Origin: Planktotalea arctica
GTDB taxonomy: Bacteria; Pseudomonadota; Alphaproteobacteria; Rhodobacterales; Rhodobacteraceae
DNA: 64,000 bases
Direction: 5' to 3'
Assembly (NCBI RefSeq): GCF_002105285.1
Contig: NZ_MUHR01000005.1
Span: 434,001 to 498,000, forward strand
The position numbers were made by a program, and so were the translations under genes. The notes below the pieces were generated by a model. The model saw nothing but the letters and a program-made list of their open reading frames with translations. It was not told where the DNA came from and made no database searches. Below, one piece after another: positions 53,585 to 63,048 of this stretch (position 1 is the stretch's first letter; each line of letters opens with the position of its first letter).

Positions 53585-54123
53585 GCCGTATAAATGAAAA
53601 CAAGCCCTTTGTTCCGGTTCGCATTGCGGTGCTCACTGTTTCTGACACGCGCCAGATTGCCGAGGACCGCTCTGGTGATGTGCTGGTGCAGCGCCTTTGT
53701 GATGCAGGCCACAACCTTGCCGATCGCAAGATTATCCGCGATGAGCGGTCCGAAATCGCCGATCAACTGCGCGCTTGGTGCCGTGATGAAGCGGTCGATG
53801 TGATCATTTCCACGGGTGGCACCGGCCTTACGGGGCGCGATGTCACGGTCGAAGCGCACCGAGATGTGTATGAGAAAGAGATCGATGCGTTCGGAATCGT
53901 GTTCACCCATGTGAGCATGGCCAAGATCGGTACATCGGCGGTGCAAAGCCGCGCGACGGGGGGCGTGGCGCTGGGCACATATCTGTTCGCGCTGCCCGGA
54001 AGTCCAGGTGCGTGCAAGGATGCCTGGGACGAAATTCTCGCATATCAGCTCGATTATCGCCACAAGCCCTGCAATTTCGTAGAAATAATGCCGCGCCTCG
54101 ATGAACATTTGCGACGGAAATAG
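53581..54123 (+). CDS. moaB: Molybdenum cofactor biosynthesis protein B
   Basis: A 180-residue MogA/MoaB-family protein that binds molybdopterin and catalyses its adenylylation before metal insertion. The signature ISTGGTGLTGRDVT and the later LFALPGSPGACKDAW are intact. Its ATG overlaps the LysE stop, so the UDG-LysE-moaB trio looks like one operon of unrelated functions. An imperfect inverted repeat follows before the RND genes. Confidence 0.93.
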   Translation: MSRINENKPFVPVRIAVLTVSDTRQIAEDRSGDVLVQRLCDAGHNLADRKIIRDERSEIADQLRAWCRDEAVDVIISTGGTGLTGRDVTVEAHRDVYEKEIDAFGIVFTHVSMAKIGTSAVQSRATGGVALGTYLFALPGSPGACKDAWDEILAYQLDYRHKPCNFVEIMPRLDEHLRRK

Positions 54124-54148
54124 CTGCACGGTGCGTATCACCCTAAAT

Positions 54149-54180
54149 GTGACTGGATTTGCCATCTCAAATCGGGTCAC
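54149..54180. promoter_or_regulatory. 32-bp inverted repeat upstream of the RND efflux genes
   Basis: GTGAC-TG-GATTTG and CAAATC-GG-GTCAC flank a six-base loop: the outer five and inner six bases pair exactly, with a two-base mismatch between. It lies between the moaB stop (54123) and the RND adaptor ATG (54217). No T-run follows, so an operator for a repressor is as likely as a terminator. No regulator gene is adjacent. Confidence 0.5.
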
Positions 54181-54216
54181 TAGTTTAAGTACATTGTTGT
54201 TTAGGATCGCCCCGTC

Positions 54217-55674
54217 ATGAGATTTCTTCGTCAAAGCCTTTCGGGGCTGTTTTTGCTCGCCATGACAGGGGCGCTTCTGGTCTATGCCGGTTCGCTGGTC
54301 TACGGTGCGGTGCAAGTGCGCATGGCAGAAGAGCCGCGCCCAACCCGTTCGCGCGAGCGGGTGTTTTCCGTGACGGTCATTCCTGCACAAATACAGCAGA
54401 TCGAACCGGTTTTGACGGCGTTCGGGCAAATCGAAAGCGCGCGCACGCTTGATCTGCGCTCGGGCGCGTCGGGGACAATTCTGGAGATATCGGATAATTT
54501 CGTCGAAGGCGGCATCGTGCGCGCGGGCGAGCGACTGGTTCTGATTGATCCCGCCGAGGCGCAAAGTGCGCTGGACCGCGCCAGCAGCGATCTGAGCGAT
54601 GCAAATCTAGAAGCGCGCGAAGCTGCGCGTGCCATCGGCCTTGCGCGCGATGAACTGACCGCAGCGCGCGAGCAAGCAGCGCTGCGCGTCAAAGCCTTTG
54701 AGCGCTCGCAAGACCTTGCCACACGGGGCGTTGGCACCTCCGCTACCGTCGAAACCGCCGAGCTTGCCGCCTCCAGCGCGCGCCAGGCGGTGCTTGCGCG
54801 CCGCCAATCGCTTGCGCAGGCCGAAGCGCGCATCGAACAAGCACAAACGCGCATTGCGCGGGCAGAGCTTGCTAAGGCCGATGCCCTTCGCAAACTGGAA
54901 AACACAGAAATTACTGCCGAATTCTCGGGTGCTTTGAGCGATGTCACCGCCTCGCGCGGGGGCTTGGTGTCGATCAACGAACGCCTCGCGCGCTTGATTG
55001 ACCCTCAGGCGCTTGAGGTCTCGTTTCGCCTCTCTACGGCGCAATATGCGCGGCTTTTGAACGATCAGGGTGCGCTGGGAGCTGCGCCCGTCACCGTCGT
55101 TCTGGATGTGTTTGGCGCGGACCTTGTCGCGCGCGGCAAGCTAACACGCGACAGCGCTGCTGTCGGCGAGGGGCAGACCGGGCGCCTTGTCTTTGCCGCG
55201 CTTGAGGCTGCACCGGGGTTCAAACCGGGTGATTTCGTGCGCGTTGAAGTGACGGAGCCAAGCCTGAGCGGCGTGATCCGCTTGCCTGCGACGGCGCTCG
55301 GGGCGGATGGCAATGTGCTGGTCATCGGCATGGAGGACCGTCTTGAGACGGTGCCGGCCACGCTAGTGCGCCGTCAGGGCGATGATGTTCTGGTGCGCTC
55401 GCGCGGGTTGATGGGGCGCAACGTGGTCACCGCCCGCACGCCTTTGCTTGGTGCGGGGATCAAGGTCAATCCATTGACGGCCGAGGGCGCGCGCGAGATT
55501 GAAGAGCCGCAAATGCTTGAGCTTTCCGCCGAGCGGCGCGCGAAAATCCGCGCTTTCGTCGAGGCGAACAAGCGTATTCCGGATGAGGCCAAGGCGCGCA
55601 TCCTGAGCCAGCTTTCAAAAGACAAGGTGCCTGCGCGTATGGTGGAGCGCCTTGAGGGGCGGATGGGGGGCTAG
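54217..55674 (+). CDS. RND efflux periplasmic adaptor (membrane fusion protein)
   Basis: A 485-residue adaptor. An N-terminal helix (about residues 9-28) anchors or exports it; a lipoyl half (SGASGTILEISDNFVEGGIVRAG) and an alanine-rich coiled-coil hairpin (about 115-230) precede the beta-barrel region. It should bridge the RND pump and an outer-membrane channel. It has a charged C-terminal tail of about 60 residues beyond the usual domain (ERRAKIRAFVEANKRIP). The pump gene starts three bases after its stop. No outer-membrane factor follows. Confidence 0.9.
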   Translation: MRFLRQSLSGLFLLAMTGALLVYAGSLVYGAVQVRMAEEPRPTRSRERVFSVTVIPAQIQQIEPVLTAFGQIESARTLDLRSGASGTILEISDNFVEGGIVRAGERLVLIDPAEAQSALDRASSDLSDANLEAREAARAIGLARDELTAAREQAALRVKAFERSQDLATRGVGTSATVETAELAASSARQAVLARRQSLAQAEARIEQAQTRIARAELAKADALRKLENTEITAEFSGALSDVTASRGGLVSINERLARLIDPQALEVSFRLSTAQYARLLNDQGALGAAPVTVVLDVFGADLVARGKLTRDSAAVGEGQTGRLVFAALEAAPGFKPGDFVRVEVTEPSLSGVIRLPATALGADGNVLVIGMEDRLETVPATLVRRQGDDVLVRSRGLMGRNVVTARTPLLGAGIKVNPLTAEGAREIEEPQMLELSAERRAKIRAFVEANKRIPDEAKARILSQLSKDKVPARMVERLEGRMGG

Positions 55675-55677
55675 GAT

Positions 55678-58600
55678 ATGGCACGCACATTCGCACCCGG
55701 CTCGGGCGGTATCCTGAGCTATTTCACCCGCCACAAGACCCTGGCGAACCTTTTGCTGGTCGTGATGCTGGTCGCGGGACTGACGGCCATGCCCAAAATG
55801 CGTGCGCAGTTCTTTCCAGATGTGGTGGTCGATACGGTCTCTGTTTCGGTCACTTGGGACGGTGCGGGCGCAGAGGACGTGGACGCCGCCATCGTGCAGG
55901 TGATCGAACCTGCGTTATTGTCGGTCGAGGGTGTGGACAGCTCCGATGCGAGCAGCCGCGAGGGGCGCGCATCGATCACCTTGGAGTTCGAACCCAATTG
56001 GGACATGGCGCGCGCGGCGGATGATGTGCAATCCGCCGTCGACCTCGTCAGTGGCCTGCCCGATGAGGCCGAAGAGCCGGTGGTGCGGCGCGGCCAATGG
56101 CGCGACCGGGTGACCGACGTGGTGATCACCGGCCCTGTGGGTGTCGAGCAATTGGCGCTGTTCGCCGATGAACTGACCATCCGCCTCTTTGCCGAGGGTG
56201 TGACGCGCACCACCATTCGCGGCGTGGCGGCGGGGCAGACTATCGTAGAAGTGCCCTCGAGCAATTTGATTTCCAACGATGTGTCCATGGCCGATATCGC
56301 CGCTGCCATCGCCTCCGAAGTGGATGCGGACCCTGCGGGCGATGTTTCCAGCGGCACGGCGCGTGTGCGCACGGGCGTGGAAAAACGCACGCCAGAGCAG
56401 ATTGCGCAGATTGTTCTGCGCTCGGATGCAGATGGCTCAAAGCTGCGCATCGGCGATCTGGCCGAGCTGCGCCGCGAAGGCGTGGACCGCGACATGGGCT
56501 TTTTCGTGGGCGATGATCCGGCGATGACCATTCGCGTCGATCGCTCCGACAAGGGCGATGCGATCGGCATCCAGCATCAGGTCGAAGACGTCGCCGCCAA
56601 GATGCAGGAAACCCTGCCCGAGGGGGTCGCGATCGAGCTGATCCGCACGCGCGCCGAATATATCAGCGGTCGTTTGAACATCCTGATCGATAATGCTCTG
56701 ACCGGCCTCGCGCTTGTGGTGCTGCTGTTGTTCCTGTTCTTGAACGCGCGCACTGCGTTCTGGGTTGCCGCAGGCATCCCCGTGGCCTTGTTCGCGGCGA
56801 TCGCGATCATGTATGTGTCCGGTCTCACGATCAACATGATCTCGCTTTTCGCGCTGATCATCACACTTGGCATCGTCGTGGATGATGCGATCGTGGTGGG
56901 CGAGCACGCGGATTACCGCGCGCGCGAACTGGGCGAGTCCCCTGTGGTCGCCGCCGAAAACGCGGCGCGGCGCATGTCGCTGCCTGTGTTCTCGGCGACG
57001 CTGACCACGGTTATCGCGTTTTTCGGTCTTGTCTCGATCGGGGGGCGTTTCGGTGATCTGATCGGGGATATTCCCTTTACCGTGATTGCCGTTTTGATTG
57101 CCTCCCTTGCCGAGTGCTTTTTGATCCTGCCGCACCACATGAGCCATGCCCTTGCCCATAGTTCGAAAACCCATTGGTATGATCTGCCCAGCCGCGTCGT
57201 GAACCGTGGTTTCGAGTGGGTACGCGATCAATTGTTCAAACCGCTTATGGCAGGCGTCATCTGGGCGCGATATACGGTCTTTGCTGGCGTCGTTCTGATC
57301 CTTGCGAGCCAGGTCACGCTTCTGATCAGCGGCGATGTGCAGTGGCGCTTCTTCAACGCGCCCGAGCGCTCGTCCGTGACCGGCAACTTTGCAATGGTCG
57401 AGGGCGCGAGCCGTAGCGACACCTTGGAGATGATGCGCGAGATGCAGCGCGCCACCGAGGAATTGGCGGCTAAATATGAAGCCGAGCACGGGCGCAATCC
57501 GCTGGATTACGTCATGGGCACTATTGGCGGCTCTGCGGGGCGCGCCATGGCTGGTTCGGACACCAAGGATAGCGACCTTCTGGGCGGGATTTCTATTGAG
57601 CTGATCGAGGCGGATCTGCGTCCCTATTCCAGTTCTTCCTTCGTGGCGGAATTGCAGGATGCAGTCCGCCGGCATCCGCTGGTCGAGGATATCTCGTTCC
57701 GCTCATGGCGCAGCGGTCCGGGTGGCTCCGGGCTTGACGTGCAGTTCTTCGGCGCCAGTGCGGACACCTTGAAGAACGCCAGTCAGGCGCTGCAATCCGA
57801 ACTCGCGCGCTTTCCGGAGGTTTCGGCAGTCGAGGACAATCTCGCCTACGATAAAGAAGAGTTGATCCTTGAGTTGACGGCGCAGGGTCAGGCGCTCGGC
57901 TTTACCATCGATCAACTGGGCCGCGTTTTGCGTCATCGCCTTAACGGGATCGAAGCGGCCAGCTTTCCTGATGGACCGCGCAGCGCGACCATTCGTGTCG
58001 AACTGCCCAGCGACGAGCTACGCGCGGATTTTCTTGATAGCACCTTGCTGCGCAGTCAGGCGGGCAGCTACGTGCCACTGGCCGATATTGTCAGCGTGGC
58101 GCAGCGCACCGGATTTTCCACGGTGCGGCGCGAGAACGGGGTTCGGTTGATTACTGTGACGGGCGATATTTCCGAGGATGACCCCGCCCGCGCGAGCGAA
58201 ATCGAAGATGCGCTGGAGCAGCAAATCCTGCCGCGCATCGCCTCTGAGCTGCAGGTGGAATGGCGCCTTTCGGGGCAATCTGAGCAGGAGAACAGCTTTC
58301 TTAGCGATGCCATGACAGGGCTTATTCTTGCGCTCACAGGGATTTACCTTGTGCTGGCTTGGGTCTTTTCCAGTTGGACACGGCCCATGGTCGTGATGGC
58401 GGTGATTCCGTTTGGTTTGATCGGAACGATCTACGGTCATGCGGCTTGGGACGTGCCGCTTTCAATGTTCACCATCGTCGGACTTTTGGGAATGACCGGT
58501 ATCATCATAAACGATTCCATCGTTCTGGTGACGACGATCGACGAATATGCCGAAGATCGTGGGTTGATTCCCTCGATCATCGACGGAGCTGCGAACCGGC

Positions 58601-59085
58601 TGCGCCCTGTGATGCTTACCACGTTGACCACGGTCCTTGGCCTTGCACCGCTTTTGTTCGAACGTTCCAGCCAAGCACAATTCCTCAAGCCGACGGTGAT
58701 CACGCTGGTTTACGGGCTTGGCTTTGGCATGATCATCGTGCTGCTGGTTGTGCCGTCGCTGATTGCGATGCAATCGGATGTGCGCCGCCGCGTCGATGCG
58801 TTCAAACGCGGTCTTGGCTTTCGCGCCAAGGGGCCGCGCGCGATGCTGAACGCTTTGGCGGTGCTCAGCGCTGTCTGGCTTGCAGCGACGATGGGCTATG
58901 CGGCTGTCACCGGTACGCTTGTGGCTCCGCTTGGCGGGCTTGTTCCGGCTTTGGACGCTATGCCTGCGATGCTTGGGGCATTTGTGATCTTCGCACTTGG
59001 CATGGTTGCGATGATTGTGCTGGTCTACGCAGCGTCGCTCGCGGCTCTCGTGATTTCACGGCGGCGGGCAGAGCAGAGGGTCTAG
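55678..59085 (+). CDS. RND family efflux permease with C-terminal extension
   Basis: A 1135-residue proton-driven exporter of the AcrB/HAE group. The proton-relay Asp pair of helix 4 is present (TLGIVVDDAIVVGE), while the helix-10 Lys position is Asn in TGIIINDSIVLV. The normal core ends near residue 1040; the remainder is a linker and two additional hydrophobic helices (about 1055-1080 and 1095-1125) not present in AcrB. Drug or other substrate unknown. Paired with the adaptor just upstream. Confidence 0.9.
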   Translation: MARTFAPGSGGILSYFTRHKTLANLLLVVMLVAGLTAMPKMRAQFFPDVVVDTVSVSVTWDGAGAEDVDAAIVQVIEPALLSVEGVDSSDASSREGRASITLEFEPNWDMARAADDVQSAVDLVSGLPDEAEEPVVRRGQWRDRVTDVVITGPVGVEQLALFADELTIRLFAEGVTRTTIRGVAAGQTIVEVPSSNLISNDVSMADIAAAIASEVDADPAGDVSSGTARVRTGVEKRTPEQIAQIVLRSDADGSKLRIGDLAELRREGVDRDMGFFVGDDPAMTIRVDRSDKGDAIGIQHQVEDVAAKMQETLPEGVAIELIRTRAEYISGRLNILIDNALTGLALVVLLLFLFLNARTAFWVAAGIPVALFAAIAIMYVSGLTINMISLFALIITLGIVVDDAIVVGEHADYRARELGESPVVAAENAARRMSLPVFSATLTTVIAFFGLVSIGGRFGDLIGDIPFTVIAVLIASLAECFLILPHHMSHALAHSSKTHWYDLPSRVVNRGFEWVRDQLFKPLMAGVIWARYTVFAGVVLILASQVTLLISGDVQWRFFNAPERSSVTGNFAMVEGASRSDTLEMMREMQRATEELAAKYEAEHGRNPLDYVMGTIGGSAGRAMAGSDTKDSDLLGGISIELIEADLRPYSSSSFVAELQDAVRRHPLVEDISFRSWRSGPGGSGLDVQFFGASADTLKNASQALQSELARFPEVSAVEDNLAYDKEELILELTAQGQALGFTIDQLGRVLRHRLNGIEAASFPDGPRSATIRVELPSDELRADFLDSTLLRSQAGSYVPLADIVSVAQRTGFSTVRRENGVRLITVTGDISEDDPARASEIEDALEQQILPRIASELQVEWRLSGQSEQENSFLSDAMTGLILALTGIYLVLAWVFSSWTRPMVVMAVIPFGLIGTIYGHAAWDVPLSMFTIVGLLGMTGIIINDSIVLVTTIDEYAEDRGLIPSIIDGAANRLRPVMLTTLTTVLGLAPLLFERSSQAQFLKPTVITLVYGLGFGMIIVLLVVPSLIAMQSDVRRRVDAFKRGLGFRAKGPRAMLNALAVLSAVWLAATMGYAAVTGTLVAPLGGLVPALDAMPAMLGAFVIFALGMVAMIVLVYAASLAALVISRRRAEQRV

Positions 59086-59094
59086 TGTTCGGAT

Positions 59095-59904
59095 CTATTG
59101 GCCCGTGCAGCCAGAAATTTCGACTGCGCGGCTTTCACCCAGAACGGTGATGCGAATGCCGCTGCGGTTCAATATGAAAGGAGCGCCTTCGACGTGTTGA
59201 ATTTGCGTGACAGACGACAAGGCGTTGCCGCTGCGTTTCATCTCGGGTTCGCCGACCCAGAGCAGCGGATCTGCGGTTTCGATTGCCATCGCTTCGCTAC
59301 GCCCGACGCGGGGCAGGGTAAGGGTGGTTTTCAGCGCGACGCCGTCGCGCGTGGGCGAAATCCTGCATGTCACGTTTTGCGCGCCAGCCTCTTTGCCGGT
59401 GTCGGGACGATCGGCGAGCGCGGAGGCGATAAGCGCATCGCGCGCGCGGGCGGCGGCGGGAAGAACCGCGCGCACATTCAAGGTTTTTGGAATGCAGATG
59501 TCCTTGCAAATCCCAATCTCGATCTCGGCGTTCAGGGTAATGTCCTGCCCGCGCGCCGTTGGTACGATGCGCAGCGGCAGCACGACGCTGTCGTGATACA
59601 CGATCGAGCGCAGGCCGTTCTGCTCGTAGACTTCGGGGCGCGGCCAAAGCACCTGAAAACTTTTGAAATTACCCGAGCCGCTCATGTCGAAGTAGGGCGG
59701 AATACCCGCGTCGCCCGGCGCACGCCAATAGGTGTGCCAGCCCTGTTCAAGATCAAGGCGAATCGCGGCCATGTGACTACCATCGCTCTGGCGCCATCCG
59801 CTCAGAAGGGATGCGTCGATGATGTCGTCGAAATTCTGAGCTTGCGCGGCAATCGGCGCTGCGAGGCTCGCTATAAAGGTGAAGAGGGCAAGTTTACCTG
59901 TCAT
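59095..59904 (-). CDS. Periplasmic DsbD N-terminal-domain protein
   Basis: A 269-residue secreted protein with a signal peptide (about residues 1-22) and an immunoglobulin-like DsbD alpha-type domain. The DsbD-like cysteine pair is in GICKDICIPKTL; the membrane and thioredoxin parts of DsbD are missing, so this is a stand-alone domain. It may pass electrons to thiol proteins such as cytochrome c maturation factors. Start taken at 59904 because the hydrophobic signal begins there. Converges with the RND gene at a nine-base gap. Confidence 0.8.
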   Translation of the reverse strand: MTGKLALFTFIASLAAPIAAQAQNFDDIIDASLLSGWRQSDGSHMAAIRLDLEQGWHTYWRAPGDAGIPPYFDMSGSGNFKSFQVLWPRPEVYEQNGLRSIVYHDSVVLPLRIVPTARGQDITLNAEIEIGICKDICIPKTLNVRAVLPAAARARDALIASALADRPDTGKEAGAQNVTCRISPTRDGVALKTTLTLPRVGRSEAMAIETADPLLWVGEPEMKRSGNALSSVTQIQHVEGAPFILNRSGIRITVLGESRAVEISGCTGQ

Positions 59905-60042
59905 TAAACCTGCTTGGCGCAGACTGCCCACGATGCCAAGTCACTAATTTGCGAGGATTCTTGCCGACACATGAAACTGCGCTTGCGCTGCAGAGCACCG
60001 CCGCACATCCTTGCGCAAGGTTTCCGAGATAAAAATAGCAGT

Positions 60043-60618
60043 ATGAGTATTCCAAATCCACCCACAGAACTAACAGGCAAGTGTTTGATCGCAATGCCGG
60101 ATATGCCTGACCCTCGCTTTCAGGGCAGTGTCATTTTCCTGTGTGCGCATTCCTCCGAAGGCTCTATGGGGCTGATCCTCAACAAGCGTATTCAGGACGT
60201 GCAATTCGCTGATCTAACGGCGCAGCTTTCGATCCCCGAATCTGATCTTGCACAGGATCAATCCGTCTATTTCGGGGGGCCCGTCGAGCACGGTCGCGGT
60301 TTTGTTCTGCATTCGCGCGACTATTTTTCCGAGTTGTCGACGCTGCAGGTGGGCGAAGATTTTGCAATGACTGCGACGATCGATATTCTCGAAGATATCA
60401 ATGCTGGCACGGGGCCGGAAAAGACGCTGGTCGCGCTGGGATATGCGGGCTGGGGCCCTGGCCAGCTGGAGACGGAGATCGCGCAGAATGGTTGGCTCAT
60501 CGTTGAGGCGGAGCCGGAGATTGTTTTTGATACGGCCGATGCGAAGAAGTGGGCCGCCGCGCTGGCCGCGCTCGGCATCGATCCTGCAATCCTGTCGTTC
60601 AGCGGTGGGCGCGCCTAG
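60043..60618 (+). CDS. YqgE/AlgH family protein
   Basis: A 191-residue UPF0301 protein. The diagnostic block LIAMPDMPDPRFQGSVIFLCAHSSEGSMG is near the N-terminus and FGGPVEHGRGFVLHS follows (quoted in parts: IAMPDMPDPRF and YFGGPVEHGRGF). The molecular role is unknown; AlgH was linked to alginate regulation in Pseudomonas. I use the Met at 60043; an ATG at 59971 in frame would add 24 residues without similarity. Divergent from the DsbD-type gene; the 3' end overlaps purK by four bases. Confidence 0.85.
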   Translation: MSIPNPPTELTGKCLIAMPDMPDPRFQGSVIFLCAHSSEGSMGLILNKRIQDVQFADLTAQLSIPESDLAQDQSVYFGGPVEHGRGFVLHSRDYFSELSTLQVGEDFAMTATIDILEDINAGTGPEKTLVALGYAGWGPGQLETEIAQNGWLIVEAEPEIVFDTADAKKWAAALAALGIDPAILSFSGGRA

Positions 60619-61694
60619 GGCGCGGCCTTGCCGGTGATACGGTTCACATGCCCCATTTTGCGGCCCGGTTTCACCTCAGATTTTCCGTAAAGATGCAGCG
60701 CGGTTTCCGCCTGAGCGGCAAGGTTCGCGACGCGATTCATATCATCGCCGATCAGGTTCTCCATCACCACATCACTGTGGCGTTGCCCATTGCCCAAGGG
60801 CCAGCCCGCGATCGCGCGGATGTGCTGCTCGAACTGATCTACGGTGCAGCCATTCTGCGTCCAGTGGCCGGAATTATGCACGCGCGGCGCGATCTCGTTC
60901 ACCACGAGACCCGACTTCGTCACGAACAATTCCACGCCCATCACGCCGACATAATCAAGTGCATTCAGAATACGCCCTGCGAGCAGGACCGCGTCCATGC
61001 GCAGCGACGAGGCGACGTTCGCGGGCACCGTGGTTTTGCGCAAAATTCCACCTTCATGGACGTTTTCGCCGGGATCGAAACAGGCGACTTCACCCGATGT
61101 GCCGCGTGCGGCGATCACCGAAATCTCGGCGCTGAAATCGATGAACCCCTCCAGAACGGCGGGCGCTCCGGCCATGCCCTCAAGCGCCTGCGCTGCGTCA
61201 TCTGCAGATTTGAGGCGGGCCTGCCCTTTACCGTCATAGCCGAAGCGGCGGGTCTTCAGGATTGCAGGTGTGCCGATTTTTTCGAGCGCGGCGGCCATGC
61301 TGGTAGCACCCTCGAGCGCGGCGTAGGGCGCTACCGAAAGGCCGAGGCCGCTCAGGAAATCCTTTTCCGTGATGCGATCCTGCGAGATGCGTAGCGCCTC
61401 GCGCCCGGGATGGATCGGTGCGAGCGATCCAAGCAGATCGAGTGCAGATGTCGGCACGTTCTCGAATTCATAGGTGATCACGTCGACCCCGCTGCCAAAG
61501 GCGCGTAGGGCCGCTTCATCTGTATAGCTGGCAGTCGTCACGCGATCTGCGACATGCCCCGCAGGGGGGCATTCTGCGGGCTCGAAAATATGGGTGCGAA
61601 AGCCCAGGCGCGCCGCAGCGACAGAAAGCATACGGCCAAGCTGACCACCGCCCAGAATGCCGATCACTGCGCCTTGGGGTAGGGGATTACTCAT
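60615..61694 (-). CDS. purK: N5-carboxyaminoimidazole ribonucleotide synthase
   Basis: A 359-residue ATP-grasp enzyme that carboxylates AIR with bicarbonate in purine synthesis. The N-terminal [12 protein letters not shown] motif, the ATP-grasp core [15 protein letters not shown] and the [14 protein letters not shown] block are typical. The start at 61694 overlaps purE by eight bases; the longer frame to 61778 is rejected. PurK and PurE act consecutively on the same intermediate. Confidence 0.95.
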   Translation of the reverse strand: MSNPLPQGAVIGILGGGQLGRMLSVAAARLGFRTHIFEPAECPPAGHVADRVTTASYTDEAALRAFGSGVDVITYEFENVPTSALDLLGSLAPIHPGREALRISQDRITEKDFLSGLGLSVAPYAALEGATSMAAALEKIGTPAILKTRRFGYDGKGQARLKSADDAAQALEGMAGAPAVLEGFIDFSAEISVIAARGTSGEVACFDPGENVHEGGILRKTTVPANVASSLRMDAVLLAGRILNALDYVGVMGVELFVTKSGLVVNEIAPRVHNSGHWTQNGCTVDQFEQHIRAIAGWPLGNGQRHSDVVMENLIGDDMNRVANLAAQAETALHLYGKSEVKPGRKMGHVNRITGKAAP

Positions 61695-62175
61695 CAATGG
61701 GTTCCTCGGGAATTGATGCGGAGAGGGCCTCGCGCCACGCATCCAGGCGCGCGGCAAGATCGGGATCGGACGTGGCAAGGATGCCAGCGGCCATCAGCCC
61801 CGCATTTGCCGCGCCTGCGCCGCCAATGGCCATGGTTGCCACGGGAAAGCCGCGCGGCATTTGCAAGATGGAATAGAGGCTGTCGACGCCGGAAAGCGCA
61901 TTGGTTTGCACCGGCACGCCGATCACTGGAATGCGGGTCTTGGAGGCCATCATGCCGGGTAGATGCGCTGCGCCGCCTGCGCCAGCGATAATCACCTTGA
62001 GACCGCGCGCTGCCGCGCCCTTGCCGTAGTCCCACAAGCGATCGGGTGTGCGATGGGCTGACACGATCTTGGCCTCGTAGGGCACATCCAGCGCATCCAG
62101 CATCTGCGCCGCTTCTTTCATCGTAGGCCAGTCGGACTGGCTTCCCATGATAAGGCCAACTTCGATTTTCGCCAT
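61687..62175 (-). CDS. purE: N5-carboxyaminoimidazole ribonucleotide mutase
   Basis: A 162-residue class I PurE that converts N5-CAIR to CAIR. The phosphate loop GSQSDWPTM, the catalytic His in SAHRTPDRL and the GGAAHLPGM region are intact. I start at MAKIEV (62175); three residues upstream belong to an alternative ATG. It precedes purK with an eight-base overlap. Upstream lies the small YdcH-like gene. Confidence 0.95.
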   Translation of the reverse strand: MAKIEVGLIMGSQSDWPTMKEAAQMLDALDVPYEAKIVSAHRTPDRLWDYGKGAAARGLKVIIAGAGGAAHLPGMMASKTRIPVIGVPVQTNALSGVDSLYSILQMPRGFPVATMAIGGAGAANAGLMAAGILATSDPDLAARLDAWREALSASIPEEPIDE

Positions 62176-62237
62176 GATGCGCACCCTCTGCTTCTGAGCG
62201 CCGGACTATAGCCAGATGCGAGGTCTAAGCAATGCGT

Positions 62238-62462
62238 TCAGGCAATAATATCCGGGGTTAAACGGTCTTCGATGACGGCGATTTTGTCTTTCAGCCGCAG
62301 CTTGCTGCGCTTAAGGCGTTGCAGCATCAATTGATCTGCTGTGCCCTTTTCGATCAGCGCGCGAATGGACTCGTCCAGATCGCGATGCTCGCGGCGCATG
62401 ACCTCGAGCTCGACGCGCAGCACGTCGTTGGTTTTCATCGAGATGTCTGTGGGCGCATTCAT
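62238..62462 (-). CDS. YdcH/DUF465 family small protein
   Basis: A 74-residue, mainly helical charged protein of the DUF465 (YdcH) family, with the typical LKRSKLRLKDKIAVIEDRL ending helix. No enzymatic residues. Function unknown. It is on the purE strand 62 bases upstream of purE and could share its transcript. The divergent neighbour is hsp20. Confidence 0.85.
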   Translation of the reverse strand: MNAPTDISMKTNDVLRVELEVMRREHRDLDESIRALIEKGTADQLMLQRLKRSKLRLKDKIAVIEDRLTPDIIA

Positions 62463-62532
62463 CGGGTCAGCTCACTTTGCGGGGCAGGGGCAGAGCGGAT
62501 ACTATACGCAAACGCCCCGCGCGCGCATAGCC

Positions 62533-62561
62533 CTTGCGCACAGATGAAAGCCTACCCATAT
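62533..62561 (+). promoter_or_regulatory. Candidate heat-shock (RpoH-type) promoter for hsp20
   Basis: CTTGCG at 62533-62538 and CCATAT at 62556-62561 with a 17-base spacer resemble the sigma-32 class consensus (CTTG, then CCCCAT or similar). The implied 5' leader of about 60 bases to the hsp20 ATG ends with an AAGGA. I do not see a confident RNA thermometer in it. Confidence 0.55.
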
Positions 62562-62630
62562 TAATTTTATAGCGGTTGCCGAAACGGGACCGCGCCACGG
62601 ACTGTCGCTTTACTTTGAAGGACGCGCCCT

Positions 62631-63044
62631 ATGACGAAACTGACACTTGGTTCTTATCCGCACATGCTCGGGTTCGAGCAATTGGAACGGTTGGTGGAAC
62701 GCACCGCAAAAGCCGGAAACGAGGGTTATCCGCCCTATAATATCGAGCAAACTACCGATACATCGTATCGTATCACGCTAGCCGTCGCCGGTTTTGGTGA
62801 GGATGACCTTTCGATTACCGTCGAGGATCGCCATTTGGTGATCCGTGGCCGTCAAAATGATGATAGCGACGGTCGCTTGTTCTTGCATCGCGGTATTGCT
62901 GCACGCCAGTTCCAGCGCAGTTTCGTGTTGGCGGACGGTGTAGAGGTCGGCGAAGCGCAGATGGAGAACGGACTTCTTCATGTGGACTTGACCCGCGCGC
63001 GCCCCGACGCAGTTGTTCAGACTATCAGTATCAAGAAGGGATAA
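62631..63044 (+). CDS. Small heat-shock protein (Hsp20/IbpA family)
   Basis: A 137-residue alpha-crystallin-domain chaperone that holds unfolding proteins. The domain spans about residues 35-125, with the VAGFGEDDLSITVED and GIAARQFQRSFVLADGVEV blocks and the C-terminal IxI-type anchor TISIKKG. The N-terminus MTKLTLGSYPHMLGFEQLE is of the IbpA class. It has a heat-shock-like promoter and is followed after four bases by a DUF1150 gene, a pairing usual in alphaproteobacteria. Confidence 0.93.
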   Translation: MTKLTLGSYPHMLGFEQLERLVERTAKAGNEGYPPYNIEQTTDTSYRITLAVAGFGEDDLSITVEDRHLVIRGRQNDDSDGRLFLHRGIAARQFQRSFVLADGVEVGEAQMENGLLHVDLTRARPDAVVQTISIKKG

Positions 63045-63048
63045 CGCC

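Noticed and set aside
62562-62630. A ROSE-type RNA thermometer in the hsp20 leader.
   Set aside because: A U-G-C-U/Shine-Dalgarno pairing typical for ROSE elements could not be established by eye.
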